Shown one piece after another: positions 28,451-37,353 of a DNA stretch of 37,460 bases; positions within the stretch are counted from its first letter, which is position 1; each line of letters starts with the position of its first letter. The DNA is taken from positions 1-37,460 of the forward strand of contig JADGEJ010000022.1 in NCBI GenBank assembly GCA_016744435.1, given 5' to 3'. The DNA is from Lentibacter sp. Lineage in GTDB: Bacteria; Pseudomonadota; Alphaproteobacteria; Rhodobacterales; Rhodobacteraceae. The notes beneath the pieces were generated by a model. That model had not been told where the DNA came from and did no database searches. It saw nothing but the letters and a program-made list of their open reading frames with translations. Both the position numbers and the translations under genes were made by a program.

Positions 28451-29182
28451 GAAAAAGTCAGGGTTGAGAATATGTGGAGCGATCAGCTCGGCCCATTTGG
28501 TGTAGGCGGCTTCAGAGGGGTGGAAGCCGTCGCGGGCGATGTATTTGGGTTCAAACGGGAGGTCGAGCGGGATGTAGCTTAGGGTGTTGCCCGTGGTTTT
28601 ATCTGTGGTTTTGCCCGTGGTTTTGTCTGTGGCGCAAAGCTCTTTGAGGCCCTTGTCGAGGCGGGCGGCATCTTGGCCGAGCACATGACGGAGTGGTTGG
28701 GGCAGGAGCGGGAAGTGGCCCATTGGCGGCAGGCCCGAGCGCAGGATGAGCTTGGTTTGAAAGCGGCTGCGCAGGAGGGCGTGCATTTCGCGTTGCTGCT
28801 TGAGCCAGGTTTTTGCTGGCACGAGGCGGGTGACGTCATTGACGCCAAGGCCAATGAAGACAGCGTCAAAGCTTTGATCGGGAAGGGCCGCAAGTGTTTT
28901 GAGCGTGGATTTGCTGGTGGCACCCGTTTGGGCAGTGAGCTGCCAGCTGACGCTGAAGTCTTGGCCCAGGAGTGCTGGGAGCTGGCCTGAAAGAGCGCGG
29001 CTCTGATGTGCTGCGCCAACGCCCGCGACGGAGCTGTCGCCGAGGATCAGGAGGCGGAGAGGGGGGCCGGATCCGGTTTGCCCCAAGCGGGGCCCGCCGG
29101 GCTCGGGCAGGACCAGCGCCTTGCGGATGACGTAGAGCGCTTGCGCGGCGAGCAACGGGGAGAGGGCGATTTTGAGAAACAC
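28442..29182 (-). CDS. SGNH/GDSL-type esterase-lipase protein
   Basis: A 246-residue SGNH hydrolase. Block I is LILGDSSVAG with catalytic Ser50, block III is GLGVNDVT (Gly113 to Asp116), and block V is RDGFHPSEAAY with Asp218 and His221. The N-terminus is hydrophobic (MFLKIALSPLLAAQALYVI), so it is either a membrane anchor or a poor signal peptide. Residues 186-200 are a tandem DKTTGKTTDKTTGNT insert coded by 12-bp repeats, just before the last core strand. The start lies 72 bp downstream of ppaC. Likely an esterase, with unknown acyl substrate. Confidence 0.87.
   Translation of the reverse strand: MFLKIALSPLLAAQALYVIRKALVLPEPGGPRLGQTGSGPPLRLLILGDSSVAGVGAAHQSRALSGQLPALLGQDFSVSWQLTAQTGATSKSTLKTLAALPDQSFDAVFIGLGVNDVTRLVPAKTWLKQQREMHALLRSRFQTKLILRSGLPPMGHFPLLPQPLRHVLGQDAARLDKGLKELCATDKTTGKTTDKTTGNTLSYIPLDLPFEPKYIARDGFHPSEAAYTKWAELIAPHILNPDFFFL
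28591..28632. repeat. 12-bp tandem repeat inside the SGNH hydrolase gene
   Basis: On the plus strand the units are CCGTGGTTTTAT, CTGTGGTTTTGC, CCGTGGTTTTGT and a half unit CTGTGG. The 12-base period is a multiple of three, so copy-number change keeps frame and adds or removes four residues (KTTD or KTTG). It looks like a recent in-frame expansion. Confidence 0.85.
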
Positions 29183-29216
29183 TACGCCTCCTACGGGCCG
29201 CTCGCGGGAGACCTAG

Positions 29217-29242
29217 AGGGCACCCGCTAAGGGCGCCCTTTT
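29217..29242. terminator. Hairpin between ppaC and the SGNH gene
   Basis: AGGGC (29217-29221) pairs with GCCCT (29235-29239), and inside it CCC pairs with GGG, separated by an A-C mismatch. TTTT follows on the plus strand only. On the minus strand, where ppaC ends at 29255, the stem sits 13-38 bp after the stop without a T-run. It may weaken read-through from ppaC into the SGNH gene; the orientation of the T-run does not match the genes. Confidence 0.35.
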
Positions 29243-29254
29243 GGTTTGCTCAGC

Positions 29255-30175
29255 TCAGAGTTTGAGGTTCGGGATGATCTGCTTTTTGCGGCTCATGACG
29301 CCCGGGAGAACGACGGCGTCGCCTGTTACGGTTGCATCAAAGCTTTTCTCGGCAACAGTTTTGACAAGATCGTTGGGAACCAAAAGTGTGGCTTCTTCGT
29401 TGAGGATGTCGATAACAAAGAGCAGCACTTGGGCAACGCCATCTTCTTTCGCGACGCTTTTCATGCTGTCGATCAGGCTGGCTTTGCGATCAAGCACTAT
29501 GGCGGGCGCTGTTGTTTCAAGCACAGAGACGCGGAACTTTGTGCCTTGAACTTCGTATTCCTTGCTGTCCATACGCAGCAGCTCGGCGTCGGAGAAGGCC
29601 GAAACGTCAGACTTGGCGGCGAACATTTCGTCGGCGTAGGCTGTAACATCAAGACCGAGATCAGCGGCGAGTTTGTCCGCGACAGCTTTGTCGTGGTCTG
29701 TCGTGGTTGGTGAGCGATAGCCGAGCGTGTCGGACAGGATGCAGGTCAGCGCCGCGCCTTTGATGGCGTCGGGCATTTTGGCGGCATCGTCGCCCATCAG
29801 GTCAAGCATGATCGTTGCTGTGCAGGCCAGCGGGCGGATTGTGATGTCGATAGGGCCCTTTGTTTCGAGGCCACCGACGAGTTTGTGGTGGTCGATGATC
29901 GCCTGAACGTCGGCGCCATTGATGTTGGCTGGCAGCTCGGCTGGGTTGTTGGTGTCAACGATAACGCAGGCTTGGTTATCGTCGAGATCGGCGATGATGC
30001 GCGGCTTGGTGAGCGACCATTTCTCAAGCATGAAGGCGGCTTCGGTGTTGGGCTCGCCTGTAAGAACGGCTTCTGCCTGGACGCCTTTAACCTCGTTGAG
30101 ATACCACGCCCAAAGGATGGGTGAGCCTGTGCTGTCAGTGTCGGGGGATTTGTGGCCAAGAACCAAGGTTGTCAT
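29255..30175 (-). CDS. ppaC: Manganese-dependent inorganic pyrophosphatase (family II)
   Basis: DHH-family phosphoesterase that hydrolyses pyrophosphate in the cytoplasm. The metal ligands of family II are visible: His8, Asp12 and Asp14 in GHKSPDTDS, Asp74 in VIVDTNNP, and the DHHK motif at 95-98. The DHHA2 domain follows, with SDTLGYRSPTTTDHD and the terminal VMSRKKQIIPNL that closes the active site. The 306-residue length is standard. It is divergent from the DUF2161 gene across 94 bp. Confidence 0.96.
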   Translation of the reverse strand: MTTLVLGHKSPDTDSTGSPILWAWYLNEVKGVQAEAVLTGEPNTEAAFMLEKWSLTKPRIIADLDDNQACVIVDTNNPAELPANINGADVQAIIDHHKLVGGLETKGPIDITIRPLACTATIMLDLMGDDAAKMPDAIKGAALTCILSDTLGYRSPTTTDHDKAVADKLAADLGLDVTAYADEMFAAKSDVSAFSDAELLRMDSKEYEVQGTKFRVSVLETTAPAIVLDRKASLIDSMKSVAKEDGVAQVLLFVIDILNEEATLLVPNDLVKTVAEKSFDATVTGDAVVLPGVMSRKKQIIPNLKL

Positions 30176-30269
30176 CGGGACTGCTCCTCATGGATTACGT
30201 TGTTTGCGCGCCTTATAGGCCGCTCTTGCGGGCTTGTCACGGGGCTGCGGGCAGGGCAGATTGGACAGC

Positions 30270-30938
30270 ATGTCGCGGATTAAAGAAACCGAGCTTTACG
30301 GCCCTGTGAAAGCCTACCTTGAGGGGCTGGGTTACGCCGTGAAAGGCGAGGTGGGTGCAGCCGACGTTGTGGCGCGGCGGGGCGTGGAAGAGCCGCTGAT
30401 TGTCGAGTTGAAAGTCGGGTTCTCGCTGCAGCTTTTGCAGCAGGCCGTGGCGCGCCAGCGAGTGACAGACCAAGTCTATGTTGCGGTGCCGCGCTGGAAG
30501 GGCAAAACAGGCTGGCGCACGTTTAAGGGCAATGTGGGCCTCTGTAAGCGGCTTGGTGTCGGGGTGTTGAGCGTTAAGATCTGCGATGGAACTGTTCAGG
30601 CGCATGCCGACCCGGCCCCTTTTACACCGCGCAAGTCAAAGCCAAAGCGTGCGGCCTTGATGCGCGAGTTTGAGGCCCGAGAGGGAGACCCGAACGAAGG
30701 CGGCATGGCGCGTGAGACAATTGTAACCGCATACCGCCAAGGCGCGATACGGCTTGCCGAGTATCTGGAAGCCAACGGCCCAAGCCGCGGGCAAGACGTG
30801 AAAGCCGTAACTGGCGTTGTTGCCGCCACCAAGATGATGCGCGACAACCACTACGGATGGTTCGAAAAGCACGCTCAGGGGGTATATATGCTCTCAAAAG
30901 CCGGGAAAGAGGCGCTAAAGGCGCAAACACACTTGTGA
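30270..30938 (+). CDS. DUF2161 family PD-(D/E)XK nuclease-like protein
   Basis: A 222-residue protein fitting DUF2161, annotated as PD-(D/E)XK-type phosphodiesterase. I chose the ATG at 30270 (MSRIKETELYGPVKAYLEGLGY); an earlier in-frame start at 30234 adds 12 residues without similarity. The nuclease-core pattern is visible: Glu7, Asp32 in AADVVARR and Glu46-x-Lys48 in LIVELK. The C-terminal third (about residues 155-215) resembles a winged-helix segment: GPSRGQDVKAVTGVVAATKMM, ending in GVYMLSKAGKEAL. The domain combination suggests a DNA-acting enzyme, but the biological role is unknown. The lipoprotein gene follows 51 bp downstream. Confidence 0.85.
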   Translation: MSRIKETELYGPVKAYLEGLGYAVKGEVGAADVVARRGVEEPLIVELKVGFSLQLLQQAVARQRVTDQVYVAVPRWKGKTGWRTFKGNVGLCKRLGVGVLSVKICDGTVQAHADPAPFTPRKSKPKRAALMREFEAREGDPNEGGMARETIVTAYRQGAIRLAEYLEANGPSRGQDVKAVTGVVAATKMMRDNHYGWFEKHAQGVYMLSKAGKEALKAQTHL

Positions 30939-30989
30939 AATGGCGTGATCTCGGACAGTCTAGAGAGGATTATATTGTGGAGCTGCCAA

Positions 30990-31181
30990 ATGACTCGTAA
31001 AACCCTTTCTCTCGCCGCTGCTGTGCTCGTCGCCGCCTCAAGCCTGTCGGGCTGTGGGGGCCGTGTTGACCCGAGCGAATACACTGTTCAGGTGCAGATG
31101 AGCGAAGCCTCATACCAGAACCTGTACGGCGCCTATGCCGGCAAATGCGACAATGTGGCCGGCGAAGGCTGCAACAACTAA
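30990..31181 (+). CDS. Small lipoprotein of unknown function
   Basis: A 63-residue precursor with a type II signal peptide (MTRKTLSLAAAVLVAASS) and lipobox LSGC at residues 19-22. The mature lipopeptide is about 42 residues from Cys22. The C-terminal part carries two cysteines in YAGKCDNVAGEGCNN that could pair. The ATG has a GGAG site 8 bases upstream. A terminator follows, so it is probably a single-gene unit or the end of the DUF2161 transcript. No function can be assigned. Confidence 0.75.
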   Translation: MTRKTLSLAAAVLVAASSLSGCGGRVDPSEYTVQVQMSEASYQNLYGAYAGKCDNVAGEGCNN

Positions 31182-31238
31182 TATTGTCTGTCTCGGTCGA
31201 GCGCGCTGCTGCTGCTCGGCCGAAGCCACGGCTTTTGT

Positions 31239-31262
31239 GCTCCGCCAGCGCGGGGCCTTTTT
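31239..31262 (+). terminator. Intrinsic terminator after the small lipoprotein gene
   Basis: GCTCCGC (31239-31245) pairs with GCGGGGC (31250-31256), one T-G wobble, around a CAGC loop. It is followed by CTTTTTGCG with five T. It lies 58 bp after the lipoprotein stop. A second stem just upstream (31194-31222) has no T-run. Confidence 0.65.
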
Positions 31263-31545
31263 GCGTTTCACGAACGAGTGGTTGGACGAAGCTTCAGAGC
31301 GAGGCCTAGCCAAGCTCATAGCAAAACCCGCTAAAACAGCGGCTTGTTGAGCAATACTCACGCAAAACTGCGTGCCAGCACTTCGCCGTAAATTGACAAA
31401 GGCTGGCCAGCACGCAGCGGTTTTAGAAAAGTTGCTTCTGAAATACTCAGCAAGGGGTTATGGCTTAATTCTAGGCCTGACGCTCAAAGCCTGTCAAAAT
31501 GCGTGACAGAGAAATTCCCTGTAAAACCTTGCATCTAAGCAAAAA

Positions 31546-31576
31546 CTTGACAGATTGAACTTCTTGTACCCCATTT
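31546..31576 (+). promoter_or_regulatory. Candidate RpoH-like promoter of the LuxR-type gene
   Basis: CTTGACA at 31546-31552 and CCCCATTT at 31569-31576 are separated by 16 bp and end 33 bp before the TTG start. CCCCATTT is the textbook heat-shock -10 word of E. coli RpoH; the -35 differs at one base from CTTGAAA. The alternative is a housekeeping TTGACA -35 with a poor -10. Pattern match only. Confidence 0.35.
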
Positions 31577-31609
31577 GGTGTATGCCTCTTTGGTAAGGAA
31601 GCCCCGAAA

Positions 31610-33397
31610 TTGACTAACCAAAAGACGGAAGCCGAATCTGAAGCCGCGTCAGACCCAGCGTCAGGCACTGCCTCTGAGGCAGAGCCGAATGCGGGCAAGG
31701 ACCAGCTCATCGAAAGCATCTACCGGATCGCACTGGAGCCGCAAACCTATGATAACTTCATGGGCCATTGGGATGAGTATATCTCGCAGCGTTTGGGAGC
31801 CTTGGAAGACTTGCAAAACACGCAGGACACCATGGACACTGCTGGCCGTCATCCTGAAATCGCATCGCATTTTGACATTGCATCGCGCTTGCTTGAGCAG
31901 ATGGAGCACAAAGCGCCGGAAATGTCAGAGCCGCAGCAAGTAGGCACATCAGAGCCACAAATGCTGGTTGACGGCACCGGGAGTATTGTTTGGTCAAACT
32001 CGGCAGCGACAAAGGCTTTCAAGTTGAGCAAGACTTCAACCATCGCCGAGTTTGATCTGCCATCAAACCAGCTGGAGGGGTTGAGAGCGATGGCTGCGTC
32101 TTTGGGGGGGCCGGTAAACCATATGGCACCGGTCGTTTTGAAGCTGGTCAGCGGCGAAAGTGATCGGCCGTTTTACCTCTATGCGCGGGTTCTGCCTGAA
32201 CAACACAACGAAGATATCATCCTGATTTCCAAGGTCACGCCTGATTGGCCCGACGACATGCCAGCTCTGTTGACGGATGCTTTTGGCTTCTCTGCCTCAG
32301 AAGTTGATATCTGCGCGCTGATAGCTGACGGGCAGGGCGCGGCGCAGATTGCCGAGCAACGCGACAGCGCGCTCTCAACGGTGAGAACCCAGATCAAACG
32401 GATCATGGCGAAGTCGAGCTGCTCAACGCAGCCAGAACTGGTTAGGCTGCTGCATTCAATCATGCGGGTCGCAGAGAAGAGCGCGCGTCACCGCACGCCA
32501 ATGGGCATTGCGCTTGACCGCAGGCTTTACATCAACTTGCCAGACCGTGTGATGCCAGTGGAGCAGTTCGGTGATCCAAACGGAGCGCCTGTCATTTTCT
32601 TCCACGGAATGCTCGATAACAACATGATGCCCCCTGCAATGCAGGTGCTATTGCAGGAGAACAAGATACGTCTGCTATCTCCTGTGCGGCCCTGGTTTGG
32701 CACCGCGGCGGGCTCTGATGTTGCGATGAAGGATGCGCTTGATCGGTTTGCATTGGACGTGCTGTGCATGATGGAGCAATTGCAGTTGCGCGAGCCAGTT
32801 TTGCTTGGGCATATGGCAGGAACCGTATACGCTTTTGCGACGGCAAATGCGGCACCTTCTGGAACTTTCAAAGGCTTAGTCTCTGTGTCTGGCGGTGTGC
32901 CGATTACGTCTTTGTCGCAGTTTTCCACGATGTCGACACGGCAGCGCCTTGTGGCCTATACGGCGCGCTTTACGCCCAAGATGTTGTCGTTTGTCCTGCG
33001 GGCCGGCATCAGCCAGATGGAAAGTGGCGGCGACCAAAAGTTCATGCACTCGCTGTTTGAGAGTTCGCCCGATGATTGGGCCTTGATCGCGGACTCGAAG
33101 ATCAGATCAAGTGTTCTTGCGGGCTATCACTTTGCCGTTGAACAAGGCCATAAGGCCTTTGAGATCGACAGTCACCAAGTTGTGAATGACTGGACACATC
33201 AGGTGGACGGGAATGATGTGAGGATCAAAGTCATCCATGGCCGCACCGATCCGGTTGTGAACGCGGCTTCGGTTGAGGGCTTTTTCGCGCAGCGCGGCAA
33301 CCGCGCGGATGTGACCGTGATCGAAAACTGCGGGCAGTTGGTGCTCCACAAACATCCAGAAATTGTGGTGGATGCCGTGAAGCAACTGATTGGTTAG
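31610..33397 (+). CDS. LuxR-type regulator fused to an inactive-looking alpha/beta-hydrolase domain
   Basis: A 595-residue predicted cytoplasmic regulator. It starts at TTG with TAAGGAAG about 9 bases upstream. Domains in order: an acidic N-terminal tail (1-30), a PAS-like region (about 110-205, QMLVDGTGSIVWSNSAATKAF), a LuxR-type helix-turn-helix (about 220-283, GFSASEVDICALIADGQGAA, then SALSTVRTQIKRIM), and an alpha/beta-hydrolase domain (about 300-595). The hydrolase fold is clear (VIFFHGMLDN oxyanion region, VIHGRTDPVV with acid Asp547). The nucleophile elbow, however, reads GHMAG with Met402 instead of Ser, and the catalytic His position in CGQLVLHKHPE is Gln576. It is therefore probably a ligand-sensing pseudo-enzyme controlling DNA binding or acting as a switch. 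It converges with the pca operon. Confidence 0.88.
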   Translation: MTNQKTEAESEAASDPASGTASEAEPNAGKDQLIESIYRIALEPQTYDNFMGHWDEYISQRLGALEDLQNTQDTMDTAGRHPEIASHFDIASRLLEQMEHKAPEMSEPQQVGTSEPQMLVDGTGSIVWSNSAATKAFKLSKTSTIAEFDLPSNQLEGLRAMAASLGGPVNHMAPVVLKLVSGESDRPFYLYARVLPEQHNEDIILISKVTPDWPDDMPALLTDAFGFSASEVDICALIADGQGAAQIAEQRDSALSTVRTQIKRIMAKSSCSTQPELVRLLHSIMRVAEKSARHRTPMGIALDRRLYINLPDRVMPVEQFGDPNGAPVIFFHGMLDNNMMPPAMQVLLQENKIRLLSPVRPWFGTAAGSDVAMKDALDRFALDVLCMMEQLQLREPVLLGHMAGTVYAFATANAAPSGTFKGLVSVSGGVPITSLSQFSTMSTRQRLVAYTARFTPKMLSFVLRAGISQMESGGDQKFMHSLFESSPDDWALIADSKIRSSVLAGYHFAVEQGHKAFEIDSHQVVNDWTHQVDGNDVRIKVIHGRTDPVVNAASVEGFFAQRGNRADVTVIENCGQLVLHKHPEIVVDAVKQLIG

Positions 33398-33425
33398 ATC
33401 ACCCTGCGGGAAGATGCCACGCGCC

Positions 33426-34265
33426 TCATACGGAGGCTTGCCTGAGCCCAAGGATTTGACGCGCCTGCTGCCAAGTGGCCACTGGGCGTTCGTATTTCTC
33501 ACAGAGGTCGACAGCGCGTTTCACTAAGGCCGCGTTCGACGGGGCGAGGGTGTTTCTGTCAATGCGGATGTTGTCCTCAAGGCCGGTGCGGGCATGGCCT
33601 CCGGTTGAGATCGCCCATTCGTTAACCACGAGTTGGTTGGGGCCAACCCCCGCGGCACACCACGGAGCGTCACTCCCAAACAGGCGCGCGACGGTGGCGC
33701 GATAAAAGTCAAATACAGTGCGGTCAGCGGGCATGGCGTTCTTTACACCCATTACAAATTGCACATAGGGCGTGCCTGCCAGTTGGCCGCGTTTTTGCAT
33801 CAACGCGGCATGGAAAATGTGGCTAAGGTCAAAGGCTTCTATCTCGGGCTTCACATCATGCGCGAGCATCTCTGAGGCGAGCCAGTCGACGAGATCGGGG
33901 CTGTTTTCATAAACACGCGTTGGGAAATTGTTCGAGCCAACCGAGAGCGATGCCATGTCGGGCGTAAGCGGCAGCATTGCGCCACGGTCGCGCCCTGCGC
34001 CCGAGCGCCCTCCGGTTGAGAGTTGAGTGATCATGCCGGGGCAGTGCTGTTCGATCCCCTCCTTGAGCTTTGCGAAGCGCTCAGGGTCGGAGGTCGGTTT
34101 GCCCGCGTCGTCGCGCACGTGGCAATGGGCGATGCTGGCCCCTGCCTCGAACGCCTCATGGGTGCTTTCGATCTGCTCTGAAACGGTGACGGGCAGAGCA
34201 GGGTTGTCAGCCTGCGTGGGGACAGAGCCGGTTATGGCGACACAAATTATGCAGGGGTTGGTCAT
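33426..34265 (-). CDS. Beta-keto acid cleavage enzyme (BKACE, DUF849)
   Basis: A 279-residue DUF849/BKACE TIM-barrel enzyme. The zinc-binding HxH is in IAHCHVRDD, QLSTGGRSG follows, and the C-terminal STGGHARTGLEDNIRI carries the conserved Glu-Asp. Known members condense a beta-keto acid with acetyl-CoA to give acetoacetate plus an acyl-CoA. I chose the ATG at 34265 (MTNPCIICVAITGSVP); 24 upstream codons in frame are not family-like. It is the last gene of pobA-pcaCHG, 7 bp after pcaG, so its natural substrate may be 3-oxoadipate, giving succinyl-CoA; that is inference. Confidence 0.9.
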   Translation of the reverse strand: MTNPCIICVAITGSVPTQADNPALPVTVSEQIESTHEAFEAGASIAHCHVRDDAGKPTSDPERFAKLKEGIEQHCPGMITQLSTGGRSGAGRDRGAMLPLTPDMASLSVGSNNFPTRVYENSPDLVDWLASEMLAHDVKPEIEAFDLSHIFHAALMQKRGQLAGTPYVQFVMGVKNAMPADRTVFDFYRATVARLFGSDAPWCAAGVGPNQLVVNEWAISTGGHARTGLEDNIRIDRNTLAPSNAALVKRAVDLCEKYERPVATWQQARQILGLRQASV

Positions 34266-34272
34266 GTTTGCC

Positions 34273-34884
34273 TCAGATATCAAAGAAGATGGTTTCATGA
34301 GGCCCTTGCAGATGCACATCAAAGCGGTAGCTGCCATCCTCTTGTTTTTTGGCCAGTAGCGTGGGCACGCGGTTTTGGTGCTCGATCCGGCTCAGGATCG
34401 GATCAGCGGCATTGGCCTCGGCTTCGTCCTCAAAGTAGATGCGGGTGTGCAGGCCGATATTGATGCCGCGCGCGACGATCCACGCGGTGATATGTGGCGC
34501 TTGCATGCGGCCATCGGGGAAGGGGACAGCGCCGGGTTTCACGGTTTCAAAGGTGAACTCTCCGGTGGTCATGTCGCCCGGTGAGCGGCCCCAGCCCGTG
34601 AAGTTCGGATCCGCCTTGCCGCGCGTTTCGTTGGCTGAGGGGAACAGGCCGGCCGCGTCGGGCTGCCAGATTTCTATCATGGCGTCGCGCAAGGGCGTTC
34701 CCGTGCCGTCAAACACAATGCCTTTGAGGATGATCTCGGTGCCTTGAACGGGCCCCGTTTTCATGTGCGTGCCTAAGTCACCGCCATAAATGTCGATGCC
34801 CGTAAAGTTAGGCGTGCAGCCGATGTGGACATAGGGGCCCGCCGTCTGGCTTGGGCTTTCGCGAAGATAATCAAGAGGTTGCAT
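34273..34884 (-). CDS. pcaG: Protocatechuate 3,4-dioxygenase alpha subunit
   Basis: Partner of PcaH in the ring-opening of protocatechuate to 3-carboxy-cis,cis-muconate. The 203-residue protein begins MQPLDYLRESPSQTAGPYVHIG and has the intradiol core GTGTPLRDAMIEIWQPDAAG, followed by DPNFTGWGRS. It lacks the full iron-ligand set, as expected for alpha subunits. I chose the ATG at 34884, one base after the pcaH stop; 21 further upstream codons overlap pcaH and are not PcaG-like. Confidence 0.95.
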   Translation of the reverse strand: MQPLDYLRESPSQTAGPYVHIGCTPNFTGIDIYGGDLGTHMKTGPVQGTEIILKGIVFDGTGTPLRDAMIEIWQPDAAGLFPSANETRGKADPNFTGWGRSPGDMTTGEFTFETVKPGAVPFPDGRMQAPHITAWIVARGINIGLHTRIYFEDEAEANAADPILSRIEHQNRVPTLLAKKQEDGSYRFDVHLQGPHETIFFDI

Positions 34885-34885
34885 G

Positions 34886-35632
34886 CTAGAGCCCTTCCTT
34901 GCGGTTTTCAAAGTAGGTCTGACGCTGCCCGCGCAATACCATGTCAAATTTGAACGCGCGGCTGTCCATCGGGACAGTCCTGTTCATATCAAGCGGAGCT
35001 GTCAGCGCATCAATCGCCTCTTGGGTTTTGAGGACGCCAACAATAGGGCAGAGCTTGATGTGCGGGTCGCCCTCAAAGTACATCTGGGTGATCAGCCGCT
35101 GGGCAAAGCCATGCCCGAAAATGGAGAAGTGGATATGGGCAGGGCGCCAGTCGTTCATGCCATTGGGCCAAGGGTAGGGGCCAGGCTGCACGGTGCGAAA
35201 CTCGTATGAGCCGTCTTCAGCCGTTATCGTGCGCCCACAGCCGCCAAAGTTGGGGTCAAGCGGGGCAAGGTAGCTCTCTTTTTTGTGACGGTAGCGCCCG
35301 CCTGCATTGGCCTGCCAAAACTCGACAAGCGCCCCGGGAACACCGCGCCCGTTTTCGTCTAGCACACGGCCATGCACGATGATGCGTGGTCCTATCGCGC
35401 TTTCGCCTGCAGCCGCGTAGTTCAGGATCAGATCATTGTCCAAAGCCCCCAGCATACTGTGCCCAAAGACAGGCGAGGTTTCTTCGCTGAGCGTTGTCGG
35501 GAACGACAGCAGCGCCGCTTGCGGGCTGCGTTTAACACTGGTTTTGTAGGGCGGCGTCAGCGCATCGGGCTGCCACGCGCGGTCCCGCGGGATAAAGCCC
35601 GCTGGCTTTGGCGGTGTGTTCAGGATGCTCAT
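34886..35632 (-). CDS. pcaH: Protocatechuate 3,4-dioxygenase beta subunit
   Basis: Iron(III)-binding catalytic subunit of the intradiol dioxygenase. The 248-residue protein carries the four iron ligands in family order: Tyr114 (GGRYRHKKE), Tyr153 (GPYPWPNG), and His166 and His168 ([10 protein letters not shown]). The ATG overlaps the pcaC stop as ATGA and the stop lies 1 bp before pcaG, so the three genes are tightly coupled. Confidence 0.97.
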   Translation of the reverse strand: MSILNTPPKPAGFIPRDRAWQPDALTPPYKTSVKRSPQAALLSFPTTLSEETSPVFGHSMLGALDNDLILNYAAAGESAIGPRIIVHGRVLDENGRGVPGALVEFWQANAGGRYRHKKESYLAPLDPNFGGCGRTITAEDGSYEFRTVQPGPYPWPNGMNDWRPAHIHFSIFGHGFAQRLITQMYFEGDPHIKLCPIVGVLKTQEAIDALTAPLDMNRTVPMDSRAFKFDMVLRGQRQTYFENRKEGL

Positions 35633-36009
35633 ATAGTCACTCCCATTTCGGCGTAGGTTTGCTTTGCGAGTTTGATCGCATGGTTGGCTTTCGGCACGCC
35701 AGCGTAAACTGCAACATGCATGAAGGCTTGTAACACGTCTTGCTGCGTTGCTCCGGTGTTCGCTGTCGCGCGGATATGCATCGGGATTTCCTCAAAGTTA
35801 CCCGTTGCGGCCAGCAAGGCCAGTGTCAGCATCGAGCGCTCGCGCTTGGCTATGCTGTCATCTGACCAGAGCGTGCCCCAAGCGCCTTCCGTTATCATGC
35901 TCTGAAACGGCTCATCAAATGACGATTTTGCAGCTTCGGCGCGGTCAACATGCTCGTCGCCCAAAACCGCGCGGCGGGTTGCCATTCCCTTTTCAAAACG
36001 ATCAGACAT
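35629..36009 (-). CDS. pcaC: 4-carboxymuconolactone decarboxylase
   Basis: Small AhpD-fold decarboxylase of 126 residues ([55 protein letters not shown]) that converts 4-carboxymuconolactone to 3-oxoadipate enol-lactone. The pathway enzymes before it (PcaB) and after it (PcaD) are not in this window. It lies 78 bp downstream of pobA and overlaps pcaH by 4 bp. Confidence 0.94.
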   Translation of the reverse strand: MSDRFEKGMATRRAVLGDEHVDRAEAAKSSFDEPFQSMITEGAWGTLWSDDSIAKRERSMLTLALLAATGNFEEIPMHIRATANTGATQQDVLQAFMHVAVYAGVPKANHAIKLAKQTYAEMGVTI

Positions 36010-36087
36010 TGGTGTTCTCCATGAGGAAGGGGTTTCGGGGCGTGGTTGAAGGCGGCTGGGCGATGAGGGCGAAACAGAGCGCGCGCA

Positions 36088-37353
<1,266 letters not shown>

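Larger units (their letters stand above)
31182..31609. other. 428-bp gap between the lipoprotein and the LuxR-type gene
   Basis: No gene is supported. In order it holds a 9-bp stem with one T-G wobble (CGGTCGAGC 31194-31202 with GCTCGGCCG 31214-31222), the terminator hairpin at 31239-31262 and a 5-bp hairpin CCGCT-AAAAC-AGCGG (31328-31342). Next come an inverted pair CTGCGTGC (31368-31375) and GCACGCAG (31410-31417) around the GCTGGCCAGC palindrome (31402-31411). A candidate promoter lies at 31546-31576. The density of structure and the lack of a gene leave room for a small RNA between about 31300 and 31540, but nothing here proves one. Confidence 0.4.

Noticed and set aside
24897-30175. A single functional pathway for the minus-strand gene run
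   Set aside because: The gene products (pyrophosphatase, esterase, HAD, hydratase, RibF, metal-cluster protein, aldolase) share no pathway; direction and spacing alone do not support a system.
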